A DNA stretch of 64,000 nucleotides from Aquisphaera insulae (GTDB lineage: Bacteria; Planctomycetota; Planctomycetia; Isosphaerales; Isosphaeraceae): the NCBI RefSeq assembly GCF_011064615.1, contig NZ_JAALJH010000039.1, positions 1-64,000 on the forward strand, in the 5' to 3' direction. The notes below the pieces were generated by a model. It had not been told where the DNA came from, ran no database searches, and worked only from the letters and a program-made list of their open reading frames with translations. This document shows positions 17,401 through 26,176 of the stretch, in pieces (within the stretch, counting starts at the first letter, position 1; each line of letters starts with the position of its first letter). The position numbers and the translations under genes were made by a program.

Positions 17401-17975
17401 TCGCCGGGCTCCTGCAGTGGCTCTCCGCTTCGGCGTCGTCCGACGCGGTCCTGGACGACCCGACCGGCGACTCCCAGGAGGCGACTCACGCCTACCTCTT
17501 CTCGCGGCCCGGGCCGCCGCGCGAGCTGCACCCGTGGATCGCGTCGCGAGCCTGGCTCGTGGCCGTCTGCTCCGGCGGCGCGCTCGCACTGGGCTTCTGG
17601 ATCATGTTCTCGCGGTCGGGCCCTCGCGTGATCTACCCGGCGCTCGCCGCCGCGGCCGTCCTCGCGGTGTCGCTCGTCCATTCGAGCGTCCTCTTCCTGG
17701 TCCTGCAGTCGTCCCTCTTCGGCATCGTCCTGGCTTTCCTGGGCCTGGGGATCCGACGATATACGGAAGGGAGCCCGAGGGCCGCCGGGGCGGAAACGGC
17801 GAGCCCGGCGGCCGGTTCCGCAATCTCCGAGCTGACGCCGTCGAAGGTCGGCTCCGACGATTCCACGGCGATCCGGCACCGCCCCTCGTCGACCATGGAC
17901 TACGCCTCACCGCTGAGCTTCACGACCGGCCCGGACCCCTCGTCCGGATCGCGCGTCAGCCAGGCCGGCCGCTGA
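14445..17975 (+). CDS. Large exported/membrane protein of unknown function, module A
   Basis: About 1176 residues. A TTG start at 14445 has AGAAGG nine bases upstream and opens directly into a signal peptide (TRIGWLAAVLAGLALS); the ATG at 14310 would give 45 extra residues of atypical composition. After the signal and a Pro-rich linker comes VGDFADFLKRI, then a long series of beta-rich segments, including GAGRHHLDVSLE, STWAIRCVRG and LTFTLRRPL. Three hydrophobic segments lie near the C-terminus (about 1034-1104), followed by a short charged tail. No enzyme motif is visible. The next gene encodes two more modules of similar size with matching landmarks. The protein probably sits with its bulk in the periplasm, anchored at the C-terminus (inference). 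Confidence 0.7.
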   Translation: MTRIGWLAAVLAGLALSQDGAPAALGQAIPSPPGSPGAAARTAPPSADVPAAPAPGAGRLPDEFVIFNNVGDFADFLKRINQPDWIFTRPGEKAAPPTGVPAGVPGAKPFVVNRVAIRGKVDGDVASLRLELDLELLERTEAWIPLGIRSQIVTSAREHDQELELQGGGEGRWNVRLRGAGRHHLDVSLERPVRISPDRNHLEIAIPEASSTYLELDVPQAIRDVSVGPGESIVAAPLPEGKATRLTAHLSPRSMLSLSWTNQAGAGSPLPPLLTAQVEMSIDADAESVTTQSTWAIRCVRGQARRLQIQLDPADVARQVKLDDQFIPADIESNVLTIPLGEPLRPGDSRRLFMEIRRGFPRGGPRTFLFKGFALEAAAEQTGAIGVTQAANLWLNDAGSQGLRRIDPRELPSDLRTKPRTCMAFQFLDQPFKLSLSVEDAPPLLRATAATRIILDGETARSETTLDIQRVRGRPFEVVVAVPPGLELTSAGPAELVESVATVPAAPTTAVAASPPTAAPVPAGTGAAVAARPAADGKLARIRLTAVARDQPTFAIKLAGVQKVAVDGDASLALFTLKEGAQAGGTVAVLASRNVTFDPTSVPSESDGVDQASFRRLVGEERAAAVAGLTGGGRVPVAVLQSQSSPPLLRGRLRRHRPEISEDIKLAARVQEGSLEIRQETAIDVRYASIRELFVRVPVLRRDQWQVKGRSSITVTEAEPAADAASTRYRLALDPPIESAATLTFTLRRPLTIPEGESAARGAVDWVRIEQATTTGVVVELSPAPGISTEVEAAGWESADGGAVATGGSRTYRRTTAEAGLGLPFAAGTIRKAALPALVAPRMLLRTWDGPDGGSRTEAWYVIETHPGYAELSLPPAAQWIRARIDGRVAEQVERTAQGDGYRIDFPLDSRGRPVLLDIEYQAAAGPSGRDWSPPELRGGAVVMQSLWEIRTPWNQAVVGVPRGWGDENQWFWDVYVWKRKPRRPFAGLLQWLSASASSDAVLDDPTGDSQEATHAYLFSRPGPPRELHPWIASRAWLVAVCSGGALALGFWIMFSRSGPRVIYPALAAAAVLAVSLVHSSVLFLVLQSSLFGIVLAFLGLGIRRYTEGSPRAAGAETASPAAGSAISELTPSKVGSDDSTAIRHRPSSTMDYASPLSFTTGPDPSSGSRVSQAGR

Positions 17976-18027
17976 TTCCAGGGCCGGCGAGGCTTGGCCC
18001 GAACAGACCTCGTTGCGAATTCTTGCC

Positions 18028-21000
18028 ATGCGATCATCTCCCGAAGAGTCGGCCGCCCCCCCTCCGGTGATCCGCCGGATCGGACCGGCGTTCGTCGCCT
18101 GGCTGGCCGTCCTGGCGTCGACTGGCCCCGCGGCGTGGGCGGAGGCCCCGCGCGTGGCCCGCCTCCGCATCCCGGCCGCCAAGGTCGCCGACTGGTTCCC
18201 AGCCGGGACGCCGCTCCGGATGATCGAGCCGTCGGAGCTGGAGGGCCTGCTCGAGGCCGCCGGCCGGGGCGGATCGATCGTCCCCGCGGGGAGAGAGCCG
18301 CGGCTGGTGCGAGCTAGCCATCACGCGTGCTGGGACGGGAAATCGCTCGTGGGGCGCTCCGAGCTCCTGGTGGATCGCTCCGGCGCCGTCACCCCGGCGC
18401 TGGCGCTCGATCCGTGGACCCCCGCCATCCGCCGGCCCGATGACGCCGCGCCGCCGGTCGGGGCCCTTGCGACCGGGCAGGCGGTCGCGCTCCTGCCGCC
18501 GGCCACCACGACCCGCACCGTCCCAACGGCCGCGCCCTCGGACCTGGTCAGGATCGTCCTCGACTGGGAGCAGCGAGCGCTCGCCGAATCCGAGGACCGC
18601 GGGTTCGCGCTGGGCCTGCCCGGCGACGAGTCCTCGGTGCTGACGATCGAGCTGCCGGCGGAATGGGCTCCCATCGGGCCCGTCGGACCTCGCAAGGGCC
18701 CCCTCCCGGCCTCGGGGCCGGGCGACCGGGCCTGGGCCTTCCACGGTCGCCCGGGGCTGGTGAACCTCCGGATCGTCGGCTCGCGTGCGGATCAGGGCGT
18801 CCGGGGAGGCGGCCTGGTCTGGGTGAGCGGGGACACGCGAATCGACCTGGGCCCTGAGCCCCGCATCGACCCTCGGGCCGCGAACTGGCGGACGGAGTGG
18901 ACCGTCCAGCCCGACCCCCGCGGTTCCATGGAGTTCTCCGCGGAGCTCGACCCCGGGCTCGACCTCATCGACGTCGTCGGGCCCGGCCTGAAAGAGCACC
19001 AGGTCAGCCGGACCGGTGATCGGACCCGGGTTCATGTCCGCCTCTCCCAGCAGCCCCGTCCCGCGACGCAGGTCGTCTTCGTGGCCCACGCCAGGGTCCC
19101 CGTCGAGGGCCGCTGGAACGTCCCCGCCATTCGACCGATCGACGCGATCTGGACCGGCGGGAATACGATCGTCCGCCTCGATTCGCTTCGGGTCCTGGAA
19201 GGTTGCCGAGAACGCGCCGGCCGCCGCGTCCCAGCCCCGGCCGAGGGAGGCGAGGCCGACGTCCTCGTCTTCGAGGCCGAATCGCCGAATTCGGTGGCCG
19301 AGCTCGACTTCACGCTCCGGCGACCGAGGCCGACCTGCCGGTTGCTCGGGAGGCTGAAGGTCAACGACGCGGTGGCGAGCCTGGAATGCCAGATCAACGG
19401 CCTGGATGCGCGCGGCGGGCCGACCGAGATCGAGGCGGACCTCTCCGCGGGCTGGACGCCCGGCCGAGTGTCCTGGGGCGGAGCCGACCAGGCCCTCTCG
19501 TGGAGCTACTCTCCTCGGCCCGGTGGGGGGACAAGGCTCCGCGTCCTGATACCCGCCAGCGACGCCTCGTCGGCGCCGCCGAGCCTGACAATCGAGGCGA
19601 CCTCTTCCTCGCCGCCGGGCCGCGATCCCCTGCCCCTCCCTCGGGTCCGTCCCCTCGGGGCCGCCATCCTCGACGAGGCCTGGCTCGCGCTCGTCGATCC
19701 CGGCACGAGGCTGATCCCGACCCAGGCGAAGGGACTGAGCTGGATCGATCACGAACGATATCCAGGTCTGACCGGCGCCAATTCCCCGAGGGCCGGACTC
19801 CACCCCGAGATCGCGTGGCGATGGGTGGGTGACGACGGCGAGGCGTTCGTCCGCCGAGATCGGATCGCGCCGGAAGCCCGCACGGAGATCACCACGCTCG
19901 TCCGGATCGATCAGGGGGGACAGCGACTCCGCATCGAAGGCGAGATCGAGACGACCGGTACGGTGGCCGGCGCCCACCTGCCGGTCTGGATCGGGACCGG
20001 GGTCGACGCCGATTCCGCCTGGGCCTTCCTGTCCGATGAGGGCGCGACGATCGCCGCCAGGCCGTTGACGACGGCGGAACGCAAACGAGAAGGGCTGCCG
20101 GAAAGTGGCACGGCGTGGTCCCTGGAGCGGCCCGGATCCGCGGACGCGACGCCTCGAGTACGCTTCCGCGCCGCCCCTGCCTGGCAGGGCCAGGGTGCCA
20201 TCCCCCTGATCAACGTCCCGGCCCGCCTCCGTCCCCGGGCGAATGTGCTGGTGGAGGTCCCCCGCGACCTGCCCACGAGCGTCAAGACCGCCGGCCTCTC
20301 GCGCCTCGATTCGCAGGTCGCGGAGCGGCTCGCAGAACCTTGGCGACGGAACACGGCCGGAGACTGGTCCGCGATCGCCCACGCCCTGTCTTACCGAGAC
20401 GCCAGGGCCACACTCTTCCTGTCCACCACGTCGCTCCCCGCGACGGAGACCAACGGGATCGTCCGCGACGCGAACCTGACCACCCTCGCCTATCCCGACG
20501 GCCCTCGACTCAACCGCTTGAGGTTGCTTGCCCAGGTCGAGGCCGGCCGCGAGCTCTCGTTTCAGCTCCCGGCCGGGATCTCGCTCCTCAGGGCCGCGAT
20601 CGACGGGGAGAATGCCGCCGTCCTCTCCCGGGACGGCCGGCTCTCGCTCCTGATGCCCGCCGCCGCCGGATCCCCACGACCCAGGACGGTGGACCTGGAT
20701 TTCGAGGACGGCACGGCACTCACCGGCGGCGGGACGATCCGTCCCCTCATGCCGGTCTTCGACCTGCCCTGCCTGTCGTTCAGTTGGGAAGTGGTCGCCC
20801 CCCCGGGCCGGCGCGTCGCCGGGGCGACGGGTTACCTCGTCGCGGCGGAGCCGGAGGTCGTCCCTTCGTGGCCCTTCGGAGCCCTCGGATTTCCGAGCCT
20901 TCCCTGGCGTGCACGCCAGGGCACGACCGCCGTCGTGGCCGAGTCGACCTGGAAACGGCTCGACGAGATCCTGACCGCGAATCCCGCCCAGGAGATGAGC

Positions 21001-24000
21001 TTCTCCGCTTGGTTCATCCGCTGGGATTCCACCTCGACCCCCGTGCTCATCGATCGGGTTTCGCTCGCGGCGGCGGGTTATGGGCCCCGGTCTCGCTGCG
21101 ACCTCTCGCGCGATCCCTCGGGGATTTCCACCTCGCAGCGATCGTTGGAGCGACACGGACTCGCCGTGATCCCCGTCGATGGGACCCTGATCGTGACCAC
21201 CGCCGCCGCGAGCCGCGAGTTCGAGGCCGGCCGATCCTGGAACGCCTCGGTTGGCGAGGCCCTGCTCTGGGGGAGCGATCGCTCCGACAGGCTCCAGTCC
21301 GTGGCCCGATGGCGCGGTGAGTTCACGCCGGTCGAATCGGCTTCCGATCTCGGCCGGCCGGGGCTGCGTCCCCCGCCGGGCTGGTCCTCGTGGCACCTCG
21401 CCTGCGTCTCATGGCCCTCGGAATCCGCGGGCGTGGTCATCCGGGATGACCGCTCGGCGAGCCTCCCCCGATGGATCGCCGCGGCCATGGTCGCGATCGT
21501 GCTCTGCCTCCTCGTCGTCCGTCTCTCCCCCCGTCGCGCCCTGGTGCTGCCGACTCTGCTCCTGGCGCTGAGCGTCCTCGGTCGCCTCTGGCTGGGCCGG
21601 GATCCGTACGAACTGCTCGCGGGTGCCTTCTTCGGGTCCGCCGTCGGCCTGCTGGTCTCGCTGGGGCGGACGATCACCCTCCAGGAGTTCCGTCGGAGCC
21701 ATCCCACCAGACAGTCGGCCTCTCACGTCGGGATCCGCCTGACCCGGTCCATGGCCCGCGTCGCCCCCGCGGCGACGGCCTTGGCCTTCCTGCTCGGGGC
21801 CGCCGCGGTGGCGGGCCGGGACGACGGTCCGATCCCGATCCTCCTCCCCTACGAGGGGAGCTACGAACCGGGCCGGCCCCCGACGCGAGCGATCCTCCGG
21901 CTGAGCGACCTCGACACGCTCAAGCGGCTGGCACGCGTCGAATCGAGGAGCGAGCCGCCGCCCCTGGTGCTCGTCGATGCGACGCATCGCGTCTCCTGGC
22001 AGGGCGCGCGCGAGGTCTCGATCGCGAGCGAGCTCGTGATCCTGAAGCGGGACGGGGCCCCCGGCCGATGGAGCATTCCGATCGCCGGGTGCCGCGACAT
22101 CGGCGCGACGATCGACGGCAAGCCGGTCCCCGTCTTCATCGAGGCGGGAGGGACGAGGGCCGAGGTGGATGTGACCGGCGCCGGCCGGCACGACCTGACG
22201 ATCCGGCGGTCCGCCTCCCTCAGCCCGACCGGCGGGGCGGAGGGCGTGGATATCCCCGTGAATCCGCACCCCTCGGCCCGGGTCGTCGTGGGCAGGCCCC
22301 TGGCGGGCGGCACGCTGCGGCTCCCCAACCTTCGGGGCAAGAGCGAGAAGGGCGACGAGGGCGCGACCCTCGGCTCGCTCGGGCCATCGGATCGCTTCGA
22401 GATCCGGCTCGGAGACCCCGGGAAATCGGCCCCACAGGCGGCCGGCACGAACATGGAGGGCCTGCTGCTCTACGACATCCAGCCGGCGGGCGACCGCCTG
22501 AGGGCGCGGTTCACGTATCGCGGATCGAGCCCGCTGGCTCAGCTCGGCTTCCTGATGGATCCCGCCCTGATCCCGCGCTCCACGTCGATTCCGGGGCTGG
22601 TGTCGGAGTCGTGGGGAGGGACCGAGGAAGAGCCGGTCTGGACTGCCCGCATGGATCCTCCGCTTCGCGACGGGGCCGTCATCGAGCTGGACCTGTGGCG
22701 GCCCCGGACGAAGTCGCGGCCGAGCGTGCCCGACGCGGCCGGCGACGAGGGCTCTCCGGTCGAGACCGGGCGCGACTATCCGCGCCTCGAGCCGCTCCAG
22801 GTGGACCGCTATTCCGGGGCACTGGGCGTCCGCCGGCCCGGCCACTGGACCGGGCGCGTCGAGCCCCTCCGCGGCGAGGATCCGCTCAGCGACGAGGGAT
22901 TCGTCAAGCTCTGGGGCCCGCTCCCCGACGACCGCCTGACGCTCTGCGGTACGACCAGGCTGGGCCGCGACGACAGGCCCGAGTACCGGACCGGGCCGGC
23001 CATCGTCCGGGTCCGGGTCCGTCCGGCGCTCAACCTGACCGTCCAGGAGGGGCGAATCCTCGCCAGCTACGAGGCGGAGCTCGGTGATTTCTCCGATGCG
23101 GTCGACCACCTCACGGTCTCGGTGCCGAGGGAGCTCAAGGTCGACCAGGTGGAATGCGACGGCCTCACGGCCTGGAGCCGGACGGCGCCCGATTCGCTGA
23201 TGCTCCGCTACGACCGGCCCCTCCGGGCAACCCGAAGGAAGTTGGCGATCACCGGCTGGATCCCCGCCCTCCAGGATCCCATGGTCCGCGGCGGACGGTC
23301 GTTGCGGATGCCGACCCCCTGGATCGCGCTGCCGGGCATGGAATCACTCCCCGGCAAGCTCGTCCTCACGTCCGACGTCCGCGTGGACATCGAGGCGCCG
23401 CGAGATGCGGTCAGCCGGACGGCGCCCGCCCCATCCCCGGCGAATCCGGCCGCTCCGGCCCCGACCGCGCAGCTCTATCAGGTGGATGATGCCGCCCGGC
23501 TGGGGACGCTCACCTGGATCCCCGCGCCTCCCCAGGTGGAGGTCCGAATCGAGAGCCAGATGACCATCGGGCCGGACGCCGCGGAATGGGTGGCGGTCCT
23601 TCGCTACAGCGTCCGGGGGGGGCCGATCGAGTCCCTTCGGCTTCGAATCCCCCAGGCGTGGGCGGCCGTCGCCACGGCCAGCATGCCGGGGAACGAGCTC
23701 CGCCGCACCAGCGAGGAGAGGGGAAGCAACTCGATCTGGACGCTCACCCCCGCCCGGCCGGTCTGGGGCACTCAGCGGCTGGTTGTCCGGTCGTCCCAGC
23801 CCCTCTCTCCAGGCCAGGAGATCCAGCATCCGGAGGTCATCCCGCTGGGAGTCTCCTCGGTCGCGACCAATCTCGCCCTGGTCCACGCGATCGGTTCGAC
23901 CCTGACCACGGCCGGCTCGAGCACGTTCCAGCAGGTGGCCTACGCCGGACGTTTCGCCGACGAGGAGTTTCGGACGCTGCCCGGGACCCAGGCTCGGGCG

Positions 24001-25257
24001 TTCCATGTGGAGCGCGACAACTGGTCGTTGCGCGTCCAGGTCCCCGCGAGCCCGGCGGAGCGCCAGGACGAGGCCGATCCCTCCGCCCGGGTCGTCTCGG
24101 CGGACGTCGACCTGACGATCCTCCCGGACGGGTCGGCGAGGGGCCGATCCGTGGTCGACGTCCTGCCGCGGACGGGGCGATTCCTGACCGTCGAGCTCGA
24201 CGCCGGTGGCCAGATCCCGTGGACCACCGTCGACCAGGTCCCGGTCCGCCCCCTCCGGGGGGGGGAACGTCGCTGGCTCATCCCGCTGCGCGACAGCGCG
24301 GGGCCGCATGTGGCCATCTACTGGACGGTCCCGCCGCCGGCCTCGCCGACCGGGGAAGACACGGCCGACCTTCGGTTGGCGATCCCCACCACCGGGCCCG
24401 ATCGCGTGCCCGCCCGGGTCACGGTCCACCTGGCGGACGGGATGGCGGTCCGGAGCCTGTCCACGGACCTGGACCTCACGGTCGCCGACCGCGTCATCCT
24501 CGATCGCGCCGAACGGATCGGACGCGAGCTGATGGAATTCCTCATCCAGATGGACCGAGGATCGGGCCGCGACCGGGAGAAGGTCGCGGGACTGTTGATC
24601 GCCCACGAGCTGAACCTCCGGGCCGCCGAGCGCTCGATCCGCTGGTCGTCGCGCCACCTCCCCTCCGACCGGCGGGACCGGGCGGAACGCGACCTGGCGG
24701 AGATCCAGGCCTCCCGCCGGCTCCTGATCGAGGGCCTGAAGGCCGCGGCCCTCGACGACGAGATTGCCGCCGCCCTATCGTACCTCGGGCAGGACGAAAC
24801 CCCCGCATCGACCGCGATCTCCGTCGCCGAGCCCGCGATCGGCGACCGGATTCGCGGGCTCGGCCGGATGTCGTTCCTGATCGGGATGGCGCCGGGGATC
24901 GCGGACGAGCCGGCGTCGCTGACCATCTCCCGCGGCAACTCGCCGGCGGTCTCCGAGGGAGAGACGGCCGACCGGGCCCGGTCCCTGCTGATGCTGGTGG
25001 TGCTCGCGGCGATCGGCCTGGCGGCCATCGTCCGCGCCCGACCGGGGGCCTGGGGGCTGTTCATCCTCGGCGCGATGCTCGGCCTCCTCGCCTTCGCCGG
25101 GGGCCTCCTCCCGACCGCGGCGGGCCTGGTCGCGACCGTCGCGGGATGGTCCTCGCGCAAGCTCTTCGACCAGGGATCGGCGGCCCCGGCGGAGACCTCG
25201 GCGATCCGGACGGAAGGCGGGGGGGATGGCCTGCCCGTCGCGGCCGTGGCGCCGTGA
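18028..25257 (+). CDS. Giant membrane protein of unknown function, two fused modules
   Basis: About 2409 residues. The first half opens with a signal-like segment (about 20-38) and carries ELEGLLEAAGRG, beta-rich segments and LDFTLRRPR. It ends in several hydrophobic spans (about 1148-1215). A new signal-like span at about 1242-1262 then starts a second half with LSDLDTLKRLARV, GAGRHDLTIRR and further beta-rich segments, ending in hydrophobic spans at about 2318-2375. Landmarks match the 1176-residue protein encoded just upstream. The ATG at 18028 was chosen; a TTG at 18013 is in frame. It begins 52 bases after the previous stop, so the genes are likely co-transcribed. The sequence shows no catalytic motif. 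Its stop lies ten bases from the stop of the convergent DUF1559 gene. Confidence 0.72.
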   Translation: MRSSPEESAAPPPVIRRIGPAFVAWLAVLASTGPAAWAEAPRVARLRIPAAKVADWFPAGTPLRMIEPSELEGLLEAAGRGGSIVPAGREPRLVRASHHACWDGKSLVGRSELLVDRSGAVTPALALDPWTPAIRRPDDAAPPVGALATGQAVALLPPATTTRTVPTAAPSDLVRIVLDWEQRALAESEDRGFALGLPGDESSVLTIELPAEWAPIGPVGPRKGPLPASGPGDRAWAFHGRPGLVNLRIVGSRADQGVRGGGLVWVSGDTRIDLGPEPRIDPRAANWRTEWTVQPDPRGSMEFSAELDPGLDLIDVVGPGLKEHQVSRTGDRTRVHVRLSQQPRPATQVVFVAHARVPVEGRWNVPAIRPIDAIWTGGNTIVRLDSLRVLEGCRERAGRRVPAPAEGGEADVLVFEAESPNSVAELDFTLRRPRPTCRLLGRLKVNDAVASLECQINGLDARGGPTEIEADLSAGWTPGRVSWGGADQALSWSYSPRPGGGTRLRVLIPASDASSAPPSLTIEATSSSPPGRDPLPLPRVRPLGAAILDEAWLALVDPGTRLIPTQAKGLSWIDHERYPGLTGANSPRAGLHPEIAWRWVGDDGEAFVRRDRIAPEARTEITTLVRIDQGGQRLRIEGEIETTGTVAGAHLPVWIGTGVDADSAWAFLSDEGATIAARPLTTAERKREGLPESGTAWSLERPGSADATPRVRFRAAPAWQGQGAIPLINVPARLRPRANVLVEVPRDLPTSVKTAGLSRLDSQVAERLAEPWRRNTAGDWSAIAHALSYRDARATLFLSTTSLPATETNGIVRDANLTTLAYPDGPRLNRLRLLAQVEAGRELSFQLPAGISLLRAAIDGENAAVLSRDGRLSLLMPAAAGSPRPRTVDLDFEDGTALTGGGTIRPLMPVFDLPCLSFSWEVVAPPGRRVAGATGYLVAAEPEVVPSWPFGALGFPSLPWRARQGTTAVVAESTWKRLDEILTANPAQEMSFSAWFIRWDSTSTPVLIDRVSLAAAGYGPRSRCDLSRDPSGISTSQRSLERHGLAVIPVDGTLIVTTAAASREFEAGRSWNASVGEALLWGSDRSDRLQSVARWRGEFTPVESASDLGRPGLRPPPGWSSWHLACVSWPSESAGVVIRDDRSASLPRWIAAAMVAIVLCLLVVRLSPRRALVLPTLLLALSVLGRLWLGRDPYELLAGAFFGSAVGLLVSLGRTITLQEFRRSHPTRQSASHVGIRLTRSMARVAPAATALAFLLGAAAVAGRDDGPIPILLPYEGSYEPGRPPTRAILRLSDLDTLKRLARVESRSEPPPLVLVDATHRVSWQGAREVSIASELVILKRDGAPGRWSIPIAGCRDIGATIDGKPVPVFIEAGGTRAEVDVTGAGRHDLTIRRSASLSPTGGAEGVDIPVNPHPSARVVVGRPLAGGTLRLPNLRGKSEKGDEGATLGSLGPSDRFEIRLGDPGKSAPQAAGTNMEGLLLYDIQPAGDRLRARFTYRGSSPLAQLGFLMDPALIPRSTSIPGLVSESWGGTEEEPVWTARMDPPLRDGAVIELDLWRPRTKSRPSVPDAAGDEGSPVETGRDYPRLEPLQVDRYSGALGVRRPGHWTGRVEPLRGEDPLSDEGFVKLWGPLPDDRLTLCGTTRLGRDDRPEYRTGPAIVRVRVRPALNLTVQEGRILASYEAELGDFSDAVDHLTVSVPRELKVDQVECDGLTAWSRTAPDSLMLRYDRPLRATRRKLAITGWIPALQDPMVRGGRSLRMPTPWIALPGMESLPGKLVLTSDVRVDIEAPRDAVSRTAPAPSPANPAAPAPTAQLYQVDDAARLGTLTWIPAPPQVEVRIESQMTIGPDAAEWVAVLRYSVRGGPIESLRLRIPQAWAAVATASMPGNELRRTSEERGSNSIWTLTPARPVWGTQRLVVRSSQPLSPGQEIQHPEVIPLGVSSVATNLALVHAIGSTLTTAGSSTFQQVAYAGRFADEEFRTLPGTQARAFHVERDNWSLRVQVPASPAERQDEADPSARVVSADVDLTILPDGSARGRSVVDVLPRTGRFLTVELDAGGQIPWTTVDQVPVRPLRGGERRWLIPLRDSAGPHVAIYWTVPPPASPTGEDTADLRLAIPTTGPDRVPARVTVHLADGMAVRSLSTDLDLTVADRVILDRAERIGRELMEFLIQMDRGSGRDREKVAGLLIAHELNLRAAERSIRWSSRHLPSDRRDRAERDLAEIQASRRLLIEGLKAAALDDEIAAALSYLGQDETPASTAISVAEPAIGDRIRGLGRMSFLIGMAPGIADEPASLTISRGNSPAVSEGETADRARSLLMLVVLAAIGLAAIVRARPGAWGLFILGAMLGLLAFAGGLLPTAAGLVATVAGWSSRKLFDQGSAAPAETSAIRTEGGGDGLPVAAVAP

Positions 25258-25267
25258 TCGGTCCGCT

Positions 25268-26164
25268 TCAGAACGCGTCGTCGCTGATCAGATTGCCGTC
25301 GTTCCGGTGGCCGAGCGACCGATAGAGGCCCTCGTCGATCCGCTCGTCGAGGAACCGGACCGAGCCGTCGCCGAAGAGGAAGTTCGCCCCGCCGCCGTGA
25401 TGACTCGAGAAGCCCCCGACCGACTTTTCGTCAAGAGCCCCCGTCGCGATCAGGTCCTTGACCTCTTCCGGCGTGAGCCGGCCGGGGCTGCCGGATCGGG
25501 TCAGCGACGGATTGCGGGCGCTCGCGGCATTGATCGGCGTGCCCGTGTTCCGCAGGGTGGAGGACGTGCCGACGGCCCACCCCATGGGCGACTGCTCGCC
25601 GACGATCTCGCCCACGAGGATCGTACAGCCGGGCCCGTCCGACAGGTCCCGGAAGCCGACCTTGCTATTCAGGTAGAAGACACCGTGATTGTCCGCGTCG
25701 ATCGGCGCCTCCTGGTCGTGATGGCAGGCCGCATAGTTCATCTGGGTTGGCCAGGCGTTGGACGGACAGAGGAAGCTCTCCAGGCTGTGGCTGCGGGCCG
25801 TGAGATTCGCCTCCGCGTACACACCCTCCGCGAAGTCGAACGCGCGGAAGACGGCTGATTTCTCCAGTTGCGGCAAGACCTGGACCGCCCAGCCCATGTG
25901 ATACCCCTCGGGGACATTCGAGATCGGCCCCTTCTCGTTGACCACTCCCGGCGGGAAGACCCGATGCGCGGACGCGTAGTTCGAAAGGGCGATACCGATT
26001 TGCATCAGGTTCTTGGAGCATTGCAGCCTCCGCGCCGTCTCGCGGGACGACTGGATGGCCGGCAGCAGGAGCGCGATCAGGATGGCGATGATGCTGATGA
26101 CCGTCAGCAGCTCCACCAGCGTGAAGCCCGCCCCGTCCCTCCGGGTTCGCCCTTCGCAACGCAT
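25268..26164 (-). CDS. DUF1559 prepilin-like protein, third of three
   Basis: A 298-residue protein with the type IV prepilin signature GFTLVELLTVISIIAIL: cleavage after the glycine, glutamate at position +5, then a hydrophobic helix. The DUF1559 body includes CSKNLMQIGIALSNYASAH and the C-terminal FLFGDGSVRFLDE typical of the family. DUF1559 proteins are hugely expanded in planctomycetes and resemble major pseudopilins (GspG); individual roles are mostly unknown. It is the last gene of the minus-strand secretion/pseudopilus operon, 12 bases after the preceding DUF1559 gene. Confidence 0.93.
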   Translation of the reverse strand: MRCEGRTRRDGAGFTLVELLTVISIIAILIALLLPAIQSSRETARRLQCSKNLMQIGIALSNYASAHRVFPPGVVNEKGPISNVPEGYHMGWAVQVLPQLEKSAVFRAFDFAEGVYAEANLTARSHSLESFLCPSNAWPTQMNYAACHHDQEAPIDADNHGVFYLNSKVGFRDLSDGPGCTILVGEIVGEQSPMGWAVGTSSTLRNTGTPINAASARNPSLTRSGSPGRLTPEEVKDLIATGALDEKSVGGFSSHHGGGANFLFGDGSVRFLDERIDEGLYRSLGHRNDGNLISDDAF

Positions 26165-26176
26165 GGACAGGCCCTT

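Noticed and set aside
14151..17879. A 1242-residue open frame on the minus strand
   Set aside because: It lies antisense to the large envelope protein gene, has an Arg/Gly/Asp-rich low-complexity translation without motifs and is explained by high GC content.
18034..21396. A 1120-residue open frame on the minus strand
   Set aside because: Antisense to the giant protein gene; translation lacks any domain or membrane segment.
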